Shown here in pieces: positions 53,347 through 61,539 of a stretch of DNA of 64,000 nt. Below the pieces are notes generated by a model that did no database searches, had not been told where the DNA came from, and worked only from the letters and a program-made list of their open reading frames with translations. A program made the position numbers and the translations under genes. How positions within the stretch are numbered: the first letter of the stretch is position 1; every line of letters starts with the position of its first letter. The stretch covers positions 1,302,001-1,366,000 of the forward strand of contig NZ_CP155079.2 of the NCBI RefSeq assembly GCF_039634365.2. Reading direction: 5' to 3'. The DNA comes from Mucilaginibacter sp. PAMB04168 (lineage in GTDB: Bacteria > Bacteroidota > Bacteroidia > Sphingobacteriales > Sphingobacteriaceae).

Positions 53347-54103
53347 CGAACTGGACGACTTGTTCCGTACAAAGCTGGGTAATTTGGAGGTTGAGCCTTC
53401 GGCCCGCGTTTGGGGAAACATATCGGCTGAGTTGGGTACACCCCAAAAGCGTTCATTAGCGCCTGTATGGAGCATAGCCGCCAGTATACTGGTAGTGCTT
53501 GGCATTGGAAGCTTGTTTCTGTTAAACAAGCCGGCTAAGGTAGCGCAAAATCAAGTTGCCGTAAACCGGAACAAGCCATTAGTGAAAACCATTGAAAGAG
53601 AAGTAAAGTTGAAAATGAGGTCGCCTGAAGCATTGCAAACTTCAACTTATGAGCAACCTGCTATACAAAACGTAATGCAGGTAACTGGGGTAAAGCATCG
53701 TATCAGTTCTGGCAATCAGCTGTCCAATAAACGCATTGAACCGGCAAACGAGCCAGCTAATGATCAGCCCACCGTGCAACCTGTACCGGTACTGGCGGCC
53801 GTGCCGGCACAAACTATCCCTAATGCGGTAGTGCCCGAAATGCCTTTAACCAATAAGCTTGATGAAAATGATGCAGCTGCTTTAAAACCGATTACCCAAC
53901 CAGCTGTTGAACCGGCTATGGCACACCAGCCAGAAAAGAGGAGAAAGCGTGGCATCAGTACCCTGGGCGGCCTTATTAATGCGGTTGTAGCCAAGGTAGA
54001 TAAACGTGAAGACAAATTGATCGAATTTACCGAAACCGACGACGACCAGGCGAATGTTACCGGGCTAAATCTGGGTATCATCAAAATAAAGAAAGAAAAA
54101 TAA
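53330..54103 (+). CDS. Putative anti-sigma factor / membrane protein
   Basis: A 257-residue protein starting at 53330, where the ATG follows a GAGGGA sequence; a TTG at 53306 is weaker. The N-terminal cytoplasmic part is LDDLFRTKLGNLEVEPSARVWGNISAEL, a single membrane helix follows (LAPVWSIAASILVVLGIGSLFLL), and the rest (180 residues) is Pro/Ala/Gln-rich and external. Overlap with the sigma gene is 17 nt. The topology and overlap fit a membrane anti-sigma factor, but the known zinc-binding motif HxxxCxxC is absent, so the mechanism is uncertain. Confidence 0.6.
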   Translation: MNMQDNELDDLFRTKLGNLEVEPSARVWGNISAELGTPQKRSLAPVWSIAASILVVLGIGSLFLLNKPAKVAQNQVAVNRNKPLVKTIEREVKLKMRSPEALQTSTYEQPAIQNVMQVTGVKHRISSGNQLSNKRIEPANEPANDQPTVQPVPVLAAVPAQTIPNAVVPEMPLTNKLDENDAAALKPITQPAVEPAMAHQPEKRRKRGISTLGGLINAVVAKVDKREDKLIEFTETDDDQANVTGLNLGIIKIKKEK

Positions 54104-54131
54104 ATCCCTAATCTATTATACTTAACCACAC

Positions 54132-55001
54132 ATGAAACGCTTTTTACTTACTGCTATATTTTTTGCGGCTGTTACCTGTGCATCTGCACAAACTGTTACC
54201 ACTACCAAAGTTACTACTACAACTGTAGTAAATGACAAGGGCGATACCGTAAAAACCCAATCAGACACTATTAAAACCAAAAAAAGGAGATTCAAATTCA
54301 CTATTGGTTCGGGCGAGGATACCAAAGGTGTATATGTAAATCAGCCTGATACGGTAAAGCAGGTATCTAAATCCTCCGGCTTTTCATGGGGGTTAACGTT
54401 AGCACGTTTGGACTTGGGCTTAGCTACCTTGGTTGATAATGGTAGCTTCGACCTGTCGCCAACCAATAATTTTTTGCGTTACCGCTCGTGGAAAAGCAGT
54501 AACGTAGGCTTTGATGTGATCCAGGCCGGTTACCGCTTCACCAGTTCATTCCGCATTTATGTATCGGGTGGTTTTGATTGGACACACTTCCGCCTGCGCG
54601 AAAACATTACCATTCAGCCCGACGGGCCAAAAGAAGGGTTGGTTTATACGCGTGATAATATTCAATACGATAAAAATCGTTTTACATCAAGCTACTTCCG
54701 CATTCCATTAACTTTTGACTGGAGAAGTCATGACGATAGCCGAGGTAAAGCTGTTCACATAGCAGGCGGACCAATGATCGGCATTCTTTACAACGGCCGT
54801 GTAAAGCAAAAAAGCGATGAGAACGGTAAACAGAAGTTTAACGATAGTTACAACTTTACCAAAGTACGTTACGGCTTAACCGGCCGGGTAGGTTACGGCG
54901 CATGGGGAGTTTTTGGAAAGTATTACTTTAACGACATGTTTGATACCGCCGCTCAGGAAGGTTTGCGTAACTTCTCCTTTGGTATAATGCTTGGCTTTTA
55001 A
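54132..55001 (+). CDS. Outer-membrane beta-barrel protein
   Basis: A 289-residue protein with signal peptide (FLLTAIFFAAVTCASAQ), then a Thr/Val-rich linker, and from residue 75 alternating aromatic strands (FSWGLTLARLDLGLATL, VGFDVIQAGYRFTSSFRIYV, TSSYFRIPLTFDWRSH). It ends in LRNFSFGIMLGF, a typical C-terminal beta-strand with a terminal aromatic. It is the last gene of the ECF operon, 28 nt after the anti-sigma-like gene, and is probably the output or sensed component. No specific porin family is assigned. Confidence 0.8.
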   Translation: MKRFLLTAIFFAAVTCASAQTVTTTKVTTTTVVNDKGDTVKTQSDTIKTKKRRFKFTIGSGEDTKGVYVNQPDTVKQVSKSSGFSWGLTLARLDLGLATLVDNGSFDLSPTNNFLRYRSWKSSNVGFDVIQAGYRFTSSFRIYVSGGFDWTHFRLRENITIQPDGPKEGLVYTRDNIQYDKNRFTSSYFRIPLTFDWRSHDDSRGKAVHIAGGPMIGILYNGRVKQKSDENGKQKFNDSYNFTKVRYGLTGRVGYGAWGVFGKYYFNDMFDTAAQEGLRNFSFGIMLGF

Positions 55002-55013
55002 CGGCTTAACTAT

Positions 55014-55058
55014 AAAAGCAACAAAGGCTACCTTAAACGGGTAGCCTTTGTTGCTTTT
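55014..55058. terminator. Perfect 19-bp terminator hairpin of the ECF operon
   Basis: A perfect 19-bp stem (55014-55032 with 55040-55058), 7-nt loop and terminal TTTT. It ends the sigma/anti-sigma/barrel operon. Its right arm abuts the promoter of the next gene. Confidence 0.85.
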
Positions 55059-55061
55059 ATG

Positions 55062-55069
55062 TATCTTTG
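55062..55069 (+). promoter_or_regulatory. -7 box of the orphan ABC ATPase gene
   Basis: TATCTTTG fits the Bacteroidota -7 consensus TAnnTTTG, 4 nt before the ATG at 55074, so the transcript would be nearly leaderless. No clear -33 element was found; any such element would lie in the terminator stem. Confidence 0.45.
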
Positions 55070-55073
55070 CGCA

Positions 55074-56075
55074 ATGGTAAAAACCACCCCTTTCTTGCAG
55101 GCTATTGCAGTTAATAAAGTATATCCCGGTAAGCAGCAGTCGGGTGTAAAAGGTATCGATCTAAGTATTCAGCAGGGTAAAATTACCGCTATAATAGGCG
55201 AGAGCGGCAGCGGCAAAAGCACATTGTTGCGTTTAATGTTCGGTTTGCTTAGTGTTGATAGCGGGCGTGTTGAATTTAAAGGAGAGCGTATTTGGGGACC
55301 GGAAGAAAAACTGATACCCGGGCACGATGCCATGAAAATGGTAACGCAGCATACTGATGATCTCAACCTTTTTGCCAAGGTATGGGACAATATAGCCATT
55401 TTACTTCCCAATACTAATTTGCAAGCCAAGCAGGAGGGTACCGAACGGGTGCTGAAGCAGCTGAACATGCATCGCCTGGCCGATAAACGTGTGGCCGACC
55501 TGAGTGGCGGTGAAAAACAGCGTGTAGCTATTGCACGGGCACTGGTTACCCAACCCGAGGTGTTATTGCTGGATGAGCCCTTTAACCAGGTTGACACCAC
55601 CTTTAGAGACGGCTTGCAGCAGGATATCCGCAGGATTGTTAAGGAAACCGGCCTTACGGTAATCATCGTATCGCACGACCCGGCCGAAGTGCTCTCGATG
55701 GCTGATGAACTGGTGGTTATTAAAGACGGACAGATACTGGAAAGCGGTGTTCCAAAAAATGTATATAACCAGCCCAAAAACTTATACACCGCCCGCTTGC
55801 TTTCGCACTGCAATGTGCTGATGCGGGAAGAGGCAAGGGCCTTGCGTGTAAAAGGCGTGAAAGGCCAGGTGGTGATCTATCCCGAATGGATAAAGCCTAT
55901 TGCCACAGGCAAAAACATAGAGTGGACCATTAAAGAGATTCTGTTTAAAGGGGCCTATGAAGAAATTCACTTAGAGTACGGCCCAATAGAAATCCACCTC
56001 CTTAACCACGAGCCGGGCTTGTTTGACAATTACAGCCACATGGGTGTGCAGGTAGAGAAATATTTGGAGTATTAG
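55074..56075 (+). CDS. ABC transporter ATP-binding protein (orphan)
   Basis: A 333-residue ATPase. Walker A is GESGSGKSTLLR, the signature LSGGEKQRVAIARAL, Walker B VLLLDEPFNQVD, the switch His in VIIVSHDPAEVLSM. DEPFNQVD with Asn replaces the common DEPxSALD. The last 100 residues resemble a TOBE-like regulatory domain, as in PotA/FbpC-type importers of polyamines or iron. I start at the ATG at 55074; a second ATG lies 15 nt upstream inside the end of the terminator. No permease or binding protein is nearby. Possible role: importer ATPase shared with another locus, or a non-transport ATPase. Confidence 0.82.
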   Translation: MVKTTPFLQAIAVNKVYPGKQQSGVKGIDLSIQQGKITAIIGESGSGKSTLLRLMFGLLSVDSGRVEFKGERIWGPEEKLIPGHDAMKMVTQHTDDLNLFAKVWDNIAILLPNTNLQAKQEGTERVLKQLNMHRLADKRVADLSGGEKQRVAIARALVTQPEVLLLDEPFNQVDTTFRDGLQQDIRRIVKETGLTVIIVSHDPAEVLSMADELVVIKDGQILESGVPKNVYNQPKNLYTARLLSHCNVLMREEARALRVKGVKGQVVIYPEWIKPIATGKNIEWTIKEILFKGAYEEIHLEYGPIEIHLLNHEPGLFDNYSHMGVQVEKYLEY

Positions 56076-56149
56076 GCTTAAATTAAGTGGCTGAAGAAAT
56101 TTATCCTGAGTTTGGCCGCGTCGCTACATTAAATTAGAACCACGCTGCC

Positions 56150-56692
56150 TTACTTAATCCCTTTTTTAACTCTGTAATTCTTATAAATCTTTACTGCCGA
56201 CATGATGATCATGGCAAAAGCGATAAGGCCAAGCATTCCGTAGATCCAGTCAACGGCATTTTTAAGAACGGCCAGGAATACAATGGCAAAAAGAAAGATG
56301 GTAGCTACCTCATTCCAAAGGCGTAGTTGGAAAGAAGTCCATTTGAAAATGCCTTTACGCATCTGCTCCATCATATTGGCACAAACAAGATGATAGCATA
56401 CTAAACCCACTACAAAGCATAGCTTTACAATGAGCCAGTTCTGGTGCATGAGGTAAGGTTCTATGATTACCATAGCGATACCCGCAATAAGTGTCATGAT
56501 CATAGCCGGGGTGGCTATGATATTCCATAGGCGGCGTTCAATGCGTTCGTATTCGGCCGTAAGGATGTTGCGTTCTACCTCGGGTTTTTCTTGCGCCTCA
56601 GTATGGTATATAAACAGGCGCACCGCATAAAACAGTCCAGCCATCCAGCTGACTACAAAAATGATATGTATGGCTTTAATATAGAAGTACAT
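56150..56692 (-). CDS. hemJ: HemJ-like protoporphyrinogen IX oxidase
   Basis: A 180-residue membrane protein with four or five helices of the HemJ/UPF0093 family. The conserved His and aromatic pattern is YIKAIHIIFVVSWMAGLFY (His9), followed by RLFIYH and an RRLWNIIATPAMIMTLI region; the conserved WLIVKL is also present. HemJ oxidises protoporphyrinogen to protoporphyrin IX in bacteria without HemG or HemY. Its place next to hemE, hemL, hemB and hemCD makes the haem role likely. Public annotation may call it CopD family. Confidence 0.82.
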   Translation of the reverse strand: MYFYIKAIHIIFVVSWMAGLFYAVRLFIYHTEAQEKPEVERNILTAEYERIERRLWNIIATPAMIMTLIAGIAMVIIEPYLMHQNWLIVKLCFVVGLVCYHLVCANMMEQMRKGIFKWTSFQLRLWNEVATIFLFAIVFLAVLKNAVDWIYGMLGLIAFAMIIMSAVKIYKNYRVKKGIK

Positions 56693-56705
56693 TTTTTGTT
56701 ATCAT

Positions 56706-56795
56706 CGTGTCATTGCGAGTCACAACAGCGGCATGGCAATCTTGGCCTACAGGTAAGTAAGGAGGAGATTACCCGCTTACGCTCGCAACGACATG
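56706..56795. repeat. Palindromic intergenic repeat, CATTGCGAG family
   Basis: The ends CGTGTCATTGCGAGT (56706-56720) and GCTCGCAACGACATG (56781-56795) form a 15-bp imperfect stem (only G-T type changes) around a 60-nt centre, between hemE and hemJ. A related copy lies at 61425-61505. It resembles dispersed palindromic repeats of Sphingobacteriaceae (recalled, not searched). Confidence 0.7.
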
Positions 56796-56808
56796 GTTCT
56801 GTTTTTAA

Positions 56809-57834
56809 TTAGTAGCTGTACTCCTTTATTACCTCAACCGCATACTTAACGTTATCAAACGGAATATCGGGCATAATGCCATGACCCAGGTTGAAGATGA
56901 AGCCAGGTTCGTTCTTCATGCGGTCGAACAAACGGTGTATACGGTCTTTAATTACCTTTTTATCGGCATATAATATGTGCGGATCGAGGTTACCTTGCAC
57001 AGCCACGCCTTGAGGCAGGCGGCGTTTAATATCCAGCAAATCTACGTTCCAGTCAATCGATACTACGTCAGGTTTGGCTTCGGCCATTAACGGCGCAAAT
57101 ACCGAACTGCCTTTACAAAAAGAAATCACCGGGATATCTTTACGGTTAAGCCTGCTGATGATTTCTACGATGTAGTTGTGCGAAAACTCTTTATAATCGT
57201 CCCAAGCGAGGGCCTGTGCCCAGCTGTCAAATATCTGTACGGCATTTACACCTGCTTCAATCTGCAGGTTCAGGTAATCTGCCGTTACCTGTGCAATTTT
57301 GCTTAATAATTGATGAGCCAACTCAGGCTGGTTGTGCAGCATCAGCTTGGTCAATTTGAAATCGCGCGAGGAGCCGCCCTCAACCAGGTAGCTCATCACA
57401 GTAAACGGTGCACCGGCAAAACCTATCAGCGGGATACGACCGTTCAGGCGTTGTTGTATAACTTTAATGGCATCGGCCACATACTGTAACCTGTCAAGCA
57501 CATTTACGCTCAGGTTGTCCACATCGGCCTGGGTACGTACAGGATTGGCAAACTTAGGGCCCACGCCCTGCGTAAAGCTTAAATCGCCGCCCATAGCCTC
57601 GCCGGTTACCAATATATCAGAGAACAGGATGGCAGCATCAATGTCGAGCAAATCAACCGGCAGCATGGTTACATCGGCTGCAATTTCGGGCGTTTTGCAC
57701 ATCTCCAAAAACGAGTACTTGTTTTTAATTTCCCAGTACTGGGGCATAAAACGACCGGCCTGGCGCATCATCCATACGGGTGGGCGCTCTGTTTTTTGCG
57801 AGAATGCGGCTTTTAAAAATAATGAATCTTCCAT
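56809..57834 (-). CDS. hemE: Uroporphyrinogen decarboxylase HemE
   Basis: Converts uroporphyrinogen III to coproporphyrinogen III by four decarboxylations, in the cytoplasm. The family motifs are present: PPVWMMRQAGRFMPQYWE near the N terminus (with Arg residues that bind the substrate), ILFSDILV, and GFAGAPFTVMSYLVEGG in the middle. Length is 341 residues from the ATG at 57834; an alternative ATG at 57846 adds four residues. The gene is separated from the TPR gene by 32 nt and from hemJ by the palindromic repeat. Confidence 0.96.
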   Translation of the reverse strand: MEDSLFLKAAFSQKTERPPVWMMRQAGRFMPQYWEIKNKYSFLEMCKTPEIAADVTMLPVDLLDIDAAILFSDILVTGEAMGGDLSFTQGVGPKFANPVRTQADVDNLSVNVLDRLQYVADAIKVIQQRLNGRIPLIGFAGAPFTVMSYLVEGGSSRDFKLTKLMLHNQPELAHQLLSKIAQVTADYLNLQIEAGVNAVQIFDSWAQALAWDDYKEFSHNYIVEIISRLNRKDIPVISFCKGSSVFAPLMAEAKPDVVSIDWNVDLLDIKRRLPQGVAVQGNLDPHILYADKKVIKDRIHRLFDRMKNEPGFIFNLGHGIMPDIPFDNVKYAVEVIKEYSY

Positions 57835-57866
57835 ATAAAAAAGCATAGCCTCAACGGCCTGCTGTG

Positions 57867-58394
57867 TTAATTTTTGTGTAATTGCAATTCCTTATGCAGC
57901 TTGTCTATCACGGCCTTCATCTTGGCGTTCACCTGCTCGCCTTTATCTTCGGCCAGCTGCAGGTAGGCACGCGCCTTATCGTAATTGCCCTGCCTTATAT
58001 TAATGTTAACAATGTGTACCAATGCGGCCACATGATCGTTAACCGACCGCAATGGGTATTGTGTAGCTACCTCGTAGTGTTGTTCGGCAGCCTGGTATTC
58101 CTGCTTGTGCAAGCTTATACCACCCATAATAAACTCATAAAAACCTCGGCGCTTTTTGCTCAGCCATTCTGGGCGTTTTATCTGCAAAAGCAGGGCCTCT
58201 GCCTTTTCGTAGTTTTTAACATGAAACTGCTTAGCGGCCAATATAATGGTTCCCTCTTTAAAGTAACCCCAAATAAGTAAGCCAATAAACAGTAAAGCTA
58301 TGGCTGCCAACTGGTAAGTTTGCTGGTAGATAAAGAAACCCATTAGCAGGCCGAAAGCGACAGCTACCCCGATGCGGGCCTGATTAGTGAACAT
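57867..58394 (-). CDS. Membrane-anchored TPR-like protein
   Basis: A 175-residue protein with two membrane helices in the first 50 residues (IGVAVAFGLLMGFFIYQQTY and LAAIALLFIGLLIWGYF), then three TPR-like helix pairs (NYEKAEALLLQIKRPEWL, EYQAAEQHYEVATQYP, NYDKARAYLQLAEDKG). The TPR part should lie in the cytoplasm and bind a partner. Its start overlaps the stop of the response regulator gene (TAATG), so translation is coupled. The role in the haem locus is unknown; it could tether enzymes or be part of regulation. Confidence 0.7.
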   Translation of the reverse strand: MFTNQARIGVAVAFGLLMGFFIYQQTYQLAAIALLFIGLLIWGYFKEGTIILAAKQFHVKNYEKAEALLLQIKRPEWLSKKRRGFYEFIMGGISLHKQEYQAAEQHYEVATQYPLRSVNDHVAALVHIVNINIRQGNYDKARAYLQLAEDKGEQVNAKMKAVIDKLHKELQLHKN

Positions 58395-59098
58395 TAATGG
58401 TGATTATCGGTAAACTTATAACCCACGCCGCGTATAGAATGAAAATATACCGGATTTTTAGGATCGGGTTCAAAATACTTGCGGAAGGTTAATATAAAAT
58501 TATCAATAGTACGGGTAGATGGGTAAACGTCATAATTCCACACGGTTTCCAGGATCTGCTCACGCGATACGGCCTCATTACGGCGCTCAATCAGCAGCTT
58601 AAGCAACATGGTTTCCTTTTTGGTAAGCGGTGTAACCGAATTGTCCTCGTTAATCAGCTCGAAAGAATTGAAGTGAATAGTTTTGTCGCCAATTTTATAG
58701 CTGTTGAACTCTTTCAGGTCTTCGCCTTTCAGGCCGCGTTTAACCAGATTGTTAACCCGTAAAATGAGTTCTTCCAGGTTAAAAGGTTTGGTTAGGTAAT
58801 CATCTGCTCCTTTTCTAAGGCCTTGTATCTTATCCTCATTGGTATTCTTAGCGGTGAGGAACATGATCGGTACCTCCGAGTTTTCCAAACGGATGGTTTC
58901 GGCTACAACAAAGCCGTCAACCTCGGGCATCATTACATCCAGTATTACCAGGTTAAAGCGTTCCTCTTTAAATTTTTGTAGTGCTTTTTTACCATTGTTG
59001 GCGGTGGTTACTTTATAACCCTCCAGCTCCAGATTTAATTTGATGGCTTCGAGTAGATGTTCTTCGTCCTCAGCCAATAAGATTCTCTTTTTTGTCAT
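58394..59098 (-). CDS. OmpR-family response regulator
   Basis: A 234-residue two-domain regulator. The receiver has the acidic pocket LLAEDEEHLLEAIKLNLELE, phosphoacceptor Asp in LVILDVMMPEVDG and Lys in YLTKPFNLEEL. The C-terminal winged helix has REQILETVWNYDVYPSTRTI and ends in the beta-hairpin YFHSIRGVGYKF. I use the ATG at 59098, which gives MTKKRILLAEDEEH; an upstream start at 59167 runs into the kinase gene. It lies 22 nt after the kinase and is the cognate regulator. It may control the haem genes, but no binding site was identified. Confidence 0.92.
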   Translation of the reverse strand: MTKKRILLAEDEEHLLEAIKLNLELEGYKVTTANNGKKALQKFKEERFNLVILDVMMPEVDGFVVAETIRLENSEVPIMFLTAKNTNEDKIQGLRKGADDYLTKPFNLEELILRVNNLVKRGLKGEDLKEFNSYKIGDKTIHFNSFELINEDNSVTPLTKKETMLLKLLIERRNEAVSREQILETVWNYDVYPSTRTIDNFILTFRKYFEPDPKNPVYFHSIRGVGYKFTDNHH

Positions 59099-59120
59099 GT
59101 AGGTTGTGTTGAAAACAGGT

Positions 59121-59990
59121 TTAACCAAATATAACTTCAAAAACACTGCCGGCGGGCCTGTTATCACTTACATTGATAATGGCCTGGTGTTTATCCAGTA
59201 CTTGTTTTACAATGTATAAACCTAAACCCGTGCCTTTTGTGTTACGGGTTTCTTCGCTTCCTACACGGTAAAACCTGTCAAAAATACGGCTTTTTTCTTC
59301 ATCTGCTATACCAATACCATGATCGGCCACTTGCAGGTGTACTTTGCCGTTCTTGTTAAACAGCTTCACATCTACGGTTTCGCAGGGGCCCGAGTACTTT
59401 ATGGCGTTTTCTATGAGGTTGGTTACAACTGACGTTAAGGCAAATTTATCACCTGTAACTTCTATTTTTGGCTCAATCTCGGCATTAATCAACTGCTGTG
59501 TAAGGTCGCATTTGTTAATTTGCAGGCGGTTCACAATACCATCAACCAGTACCGAAAGGTTAAATTCCTGTTTGGGAAACGTATAGGATTGATTTTCTAT
59601 CTTGGCGGCAAGCAACATGTTTTCCACCATATCGTTCAGGCGGTCAATGTCTAACAAGCATTTGCCCACAAAATCATCTACCTGTTGCTTGCTCAGGCTG
59701 CGTTTTTGTATGGTTTCCAGATAAAGCTTTATAGCGGCCAACGGCGATTTCAGCTCGTGTGTAACCGAAAGCAGGAAGTTTTTTTTCTGGTCCTGCAGGC
59801 GGCGCTCTTTATTTAACGATTTATGGAACAAGGTAGCTCCACCCATTATAACAATGATAAACATGGAGCCTTCGCCCAGTATCATTCCGGTACGTTCGGG
59901 CTGTAGTTTTATGAGCATATATCCCCACCATACCAACTCCATTAAGGTGTAAATGATGAGCGCGTAAAATATAGCAAATGGTCTTTTCAT
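59121..59990 (-). CDS. Sensor histidine kinase
   Basis: A 289-residue membrane kinase. Two short membrane helices lie in residues 5-60 with almost no external domain, so the signal may be sensed in the membrane. The H-box is SVTHELKSPLAAIKLYLE. The ATPase domain has N-box VTNLIENAIKYSG, G1 DHGIGIADEEK, F-box SRIFDRFYRVG and G2 GTGLGLYIVKQV. It is complete and pairs with the regulator downstream. The gene sits between hemL and hemE in the same orientation. Confidence 0.92.
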   Translation of the reverse strand: MKRPFAIFYALIIYTLMELVWWGYMLIKLQPERTGMILGEGSMFIIVIMGGATLFHKSLNKERRLQDQKKNFLLSVTHELKSPLAAIKLYLETIQKRSLSKQQVDDFVGKCLLDIDRLNDMVENMLLAAKIENQSYTFPKQEFNLSVLVDGIVNRLQINKCDLTQQLINAEIEPKIEVTGDKFALTSVVTNLIENAIKYSGPCETVDVKLFNKNGKVHLQVADHGIGIADEEKSRIFDRFYRVGSEETRNTKGTGLGLYIVKQVLDKHQAIINVSDNRPAGSVFEVIFG

Positions 59991-60101
59991 AGCCCCTCTT
60001 AATCCACCCTCAAAGGATGGGTATTTAAAATAGGTGAATTATTCTCTGAAATCATCTTTACTGGCAAGAGCCGTCCCTTCCGATGAGGGTGGGGAGGGAG
60101 C
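59991..60101. repeat. Inverted pair of C/G-rich repeats around the hemL stop
   Basis: One unit (59991-60032, AGCCCCTCTTAATCCACCC... with ...GGATGGG) lies between hemL and the kinase gene. The other (60068-60101, AGCCGTCCCTTCCGATGAGG... type) lies in the last codons of hemL and points the other way. Both match the units at 26847-26951 and 62525-62612. Confidence 0.6.
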
Positions 60102-61406
60102 AAACACCACATCCAAGCTATCAAATATAGCTTGTTTTGCGGTATCCAGTATAGCCATTGTGTGGGCGGCCGATATAAAGCCTACCTCGTAACCCGACGG
60201 ACCAAAATAAACGCCACTATTCAGCAAATGCTGGTGCATGGTTTTAAAGCGGTCCATACTGTGCGGATCAATATCCTCAGCTTTGCGAATAGTATCAGTA
60301 GTATCAAATGCAAACCAAAATATCGATCCGATGTGCGATATATTAACCGGGTAGTTACGCTGGTTTGCAAACGTCAGAATATCATTTACAAAGGATTTTG
60401 TTTTGTTGTTCAGATCCTCATAAAAGCCCGGCTTTAATAATTCGGTTAACTGCGCTATACCCGCTGCCATGGCTACCGGGTTACCCGATAATGTACCAGC
60501 CTGATAAACGGGCCCTTCAGGCGATACATTGCTCATAATTTGAGCCGATGCGCCGTAAGCGCCTACAGGCAGGCCACCACCTATAATTTTGCCGTAGGTT
60601 ATAATATCAGGATTGATATTATACAAACCGGCTGCACCTGTAAAGCTCACCCGGAAACCAGAGATCACCTCGTCGAAGATCAGCAGCGTGCCGTTGGTTG
60701 TACAAACCTCGCGCAGGTATTGCAAAAACTCCTGGTGCTGTAGCAGCAACCCGTTATTGGCTGGTATAGGTTCAATAATTACGGCGGCAATTTGGTCTTT
60801 AAAGTCTCCAAACGCTTTAGCCAGTGCCTCTTTATCATTCAGGGCAATAACTATTGTTTCGTCTGCAAAGGCTTTGGGTACACCGGCTGATGATGTTTCG
60901 CCAAAGGTTACCAGGCCCGAGCCAGCTTTTACCAGCAGCGCATCAACGTGACCGTGGTAGCAGCCTTCAAACTTTAATATCTTATCGCGCTTAGTATAGC
61001 CGCGGGCCAGCCTTATGGCCGACATTACCGCTTCAGTACCTGAGCTTACAAAACGTATTTTTTCAATGAACCTGTTATTGCTCAAAATTAGTTCGGCCAG
61101 CTCATTTTCCAGTGCGGTAGGTGCGCCGAATGACATGCCGTTTTGCATTACTTCAATCACCTTCTCGCGAATGGCGGGATGATTATGGCCTAAAATAAGC
61201 GGACCCCATGATCCGCAGAAATCGATAAACTGGTTATCATCAGCGTCCCACAGATAGGCGCCATCACCTTTTTTGATGAACAGCGGCGTACCATAAACCG
61301 ATTTAAATGCCCTAACCGGTGAATTAACTCCACCCGGGAAATAGGTTTTAGCCTTAGCGTACAATTCCGACGAGTTCTCGCGGCTTATTTCTTTTATTTC
61401 TGACAT
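60039..61406 (-). CDS. hemL: Glutamate-1-semialdehyde 2,1-aminomutase HemL
   Basis: PLP-dependent enzyme that makes 5-aminolevulinate from glutamate-1-semialdehyde. The start ELYAKAKTYFPGGVNSPVRAF and the motif FRFVSSGTEAVMSAIRLARG-like stretch identify the family; the PLP-binding Lys is in TYGKIIGGGLPVGAYG. It is 455 residues, about 20-25 longer than usual. The extra residues are the Ser/Pro-rich tail PSPPSSEGTALASKDDFRE, which is read from an inverted C/G-rich repeat overlapping the 3' end. The first step enzymes (hemA, gltX) are not in the window. Confidence 0.96.
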   Translation of the reverse strand: MSEIKEISRENSSELYAKAKTYFPGGVNSPVRAFKSVYGTPLFIKKGDGAYLWDADDNQFIDFCGSWGPLILGHNHPAIREKVIEVMQNGMSFGAPTALENELAELILSNNRFIEKIRFVSSGTEAVMSAIRLARGYTKRDKILKFEGCYHGHVDALLVKAGSGLVTFGETSSAGVPKAFADETIVIALNDKEALAKAFGDFKDQIAAVIIEPIPANNGLLLQHQEFLQYLREVCTTNGTLLIFDEVISGFRVSFTGAAGLYNINPDIITYGKIIGGGLPVGAYGASAQIMSNVSPEGPVYQAGTLSGNPVAMAAGIAQLTELLKPGFYEDLNNKTKSFVNDILTFANQRNYPVNISHIGSIFWFAFDTTDTIRKAEDIDPHSMDRFKTMHQHLLNSGVYFGPSGYEVGFISAAHTMAILDTAKQAIFDSLDVVFAPSPPSSEGTALASKDDFRE

Positions 61407-61424
61407 TCGATTAATATCTATCTC

Positions 61425-61505
61425 GTCCTTTCAGGTAACGAAGCAATTACTGAACTATACATAATTTTTTGTGCTAGGCATAGATTGCTTCGTTCCTCAC
61501 CATAA
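61425..61505. repeat. Palindromic intergenic repeat, second copy
   Basis: AACGAAGCAAT (61437-61447) pairs with ATTGCTTCGTT (61484-61494), and the flanks GTCCTTTCAGG and CCTCACCATAAC pair imperfectly. This is a degraded version of the CATTGCGAGGAACGAAGCAAT-type palindrome seen at 56706-56795. It fills most of the hemB-hemL spacer. Confidence 0.6.
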
Positions 61506-61539
61506 CGTTTGTAGTTCTTCCTGGTTTATTTACCTTATG

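Noticed and set aside
55169..55813. 214-residue minus-strand frame
   Set aside because: Antisense to the ABC ATPase; composition (Ser/Cys/Arg-rich) is that of a reverse-frame shadow.
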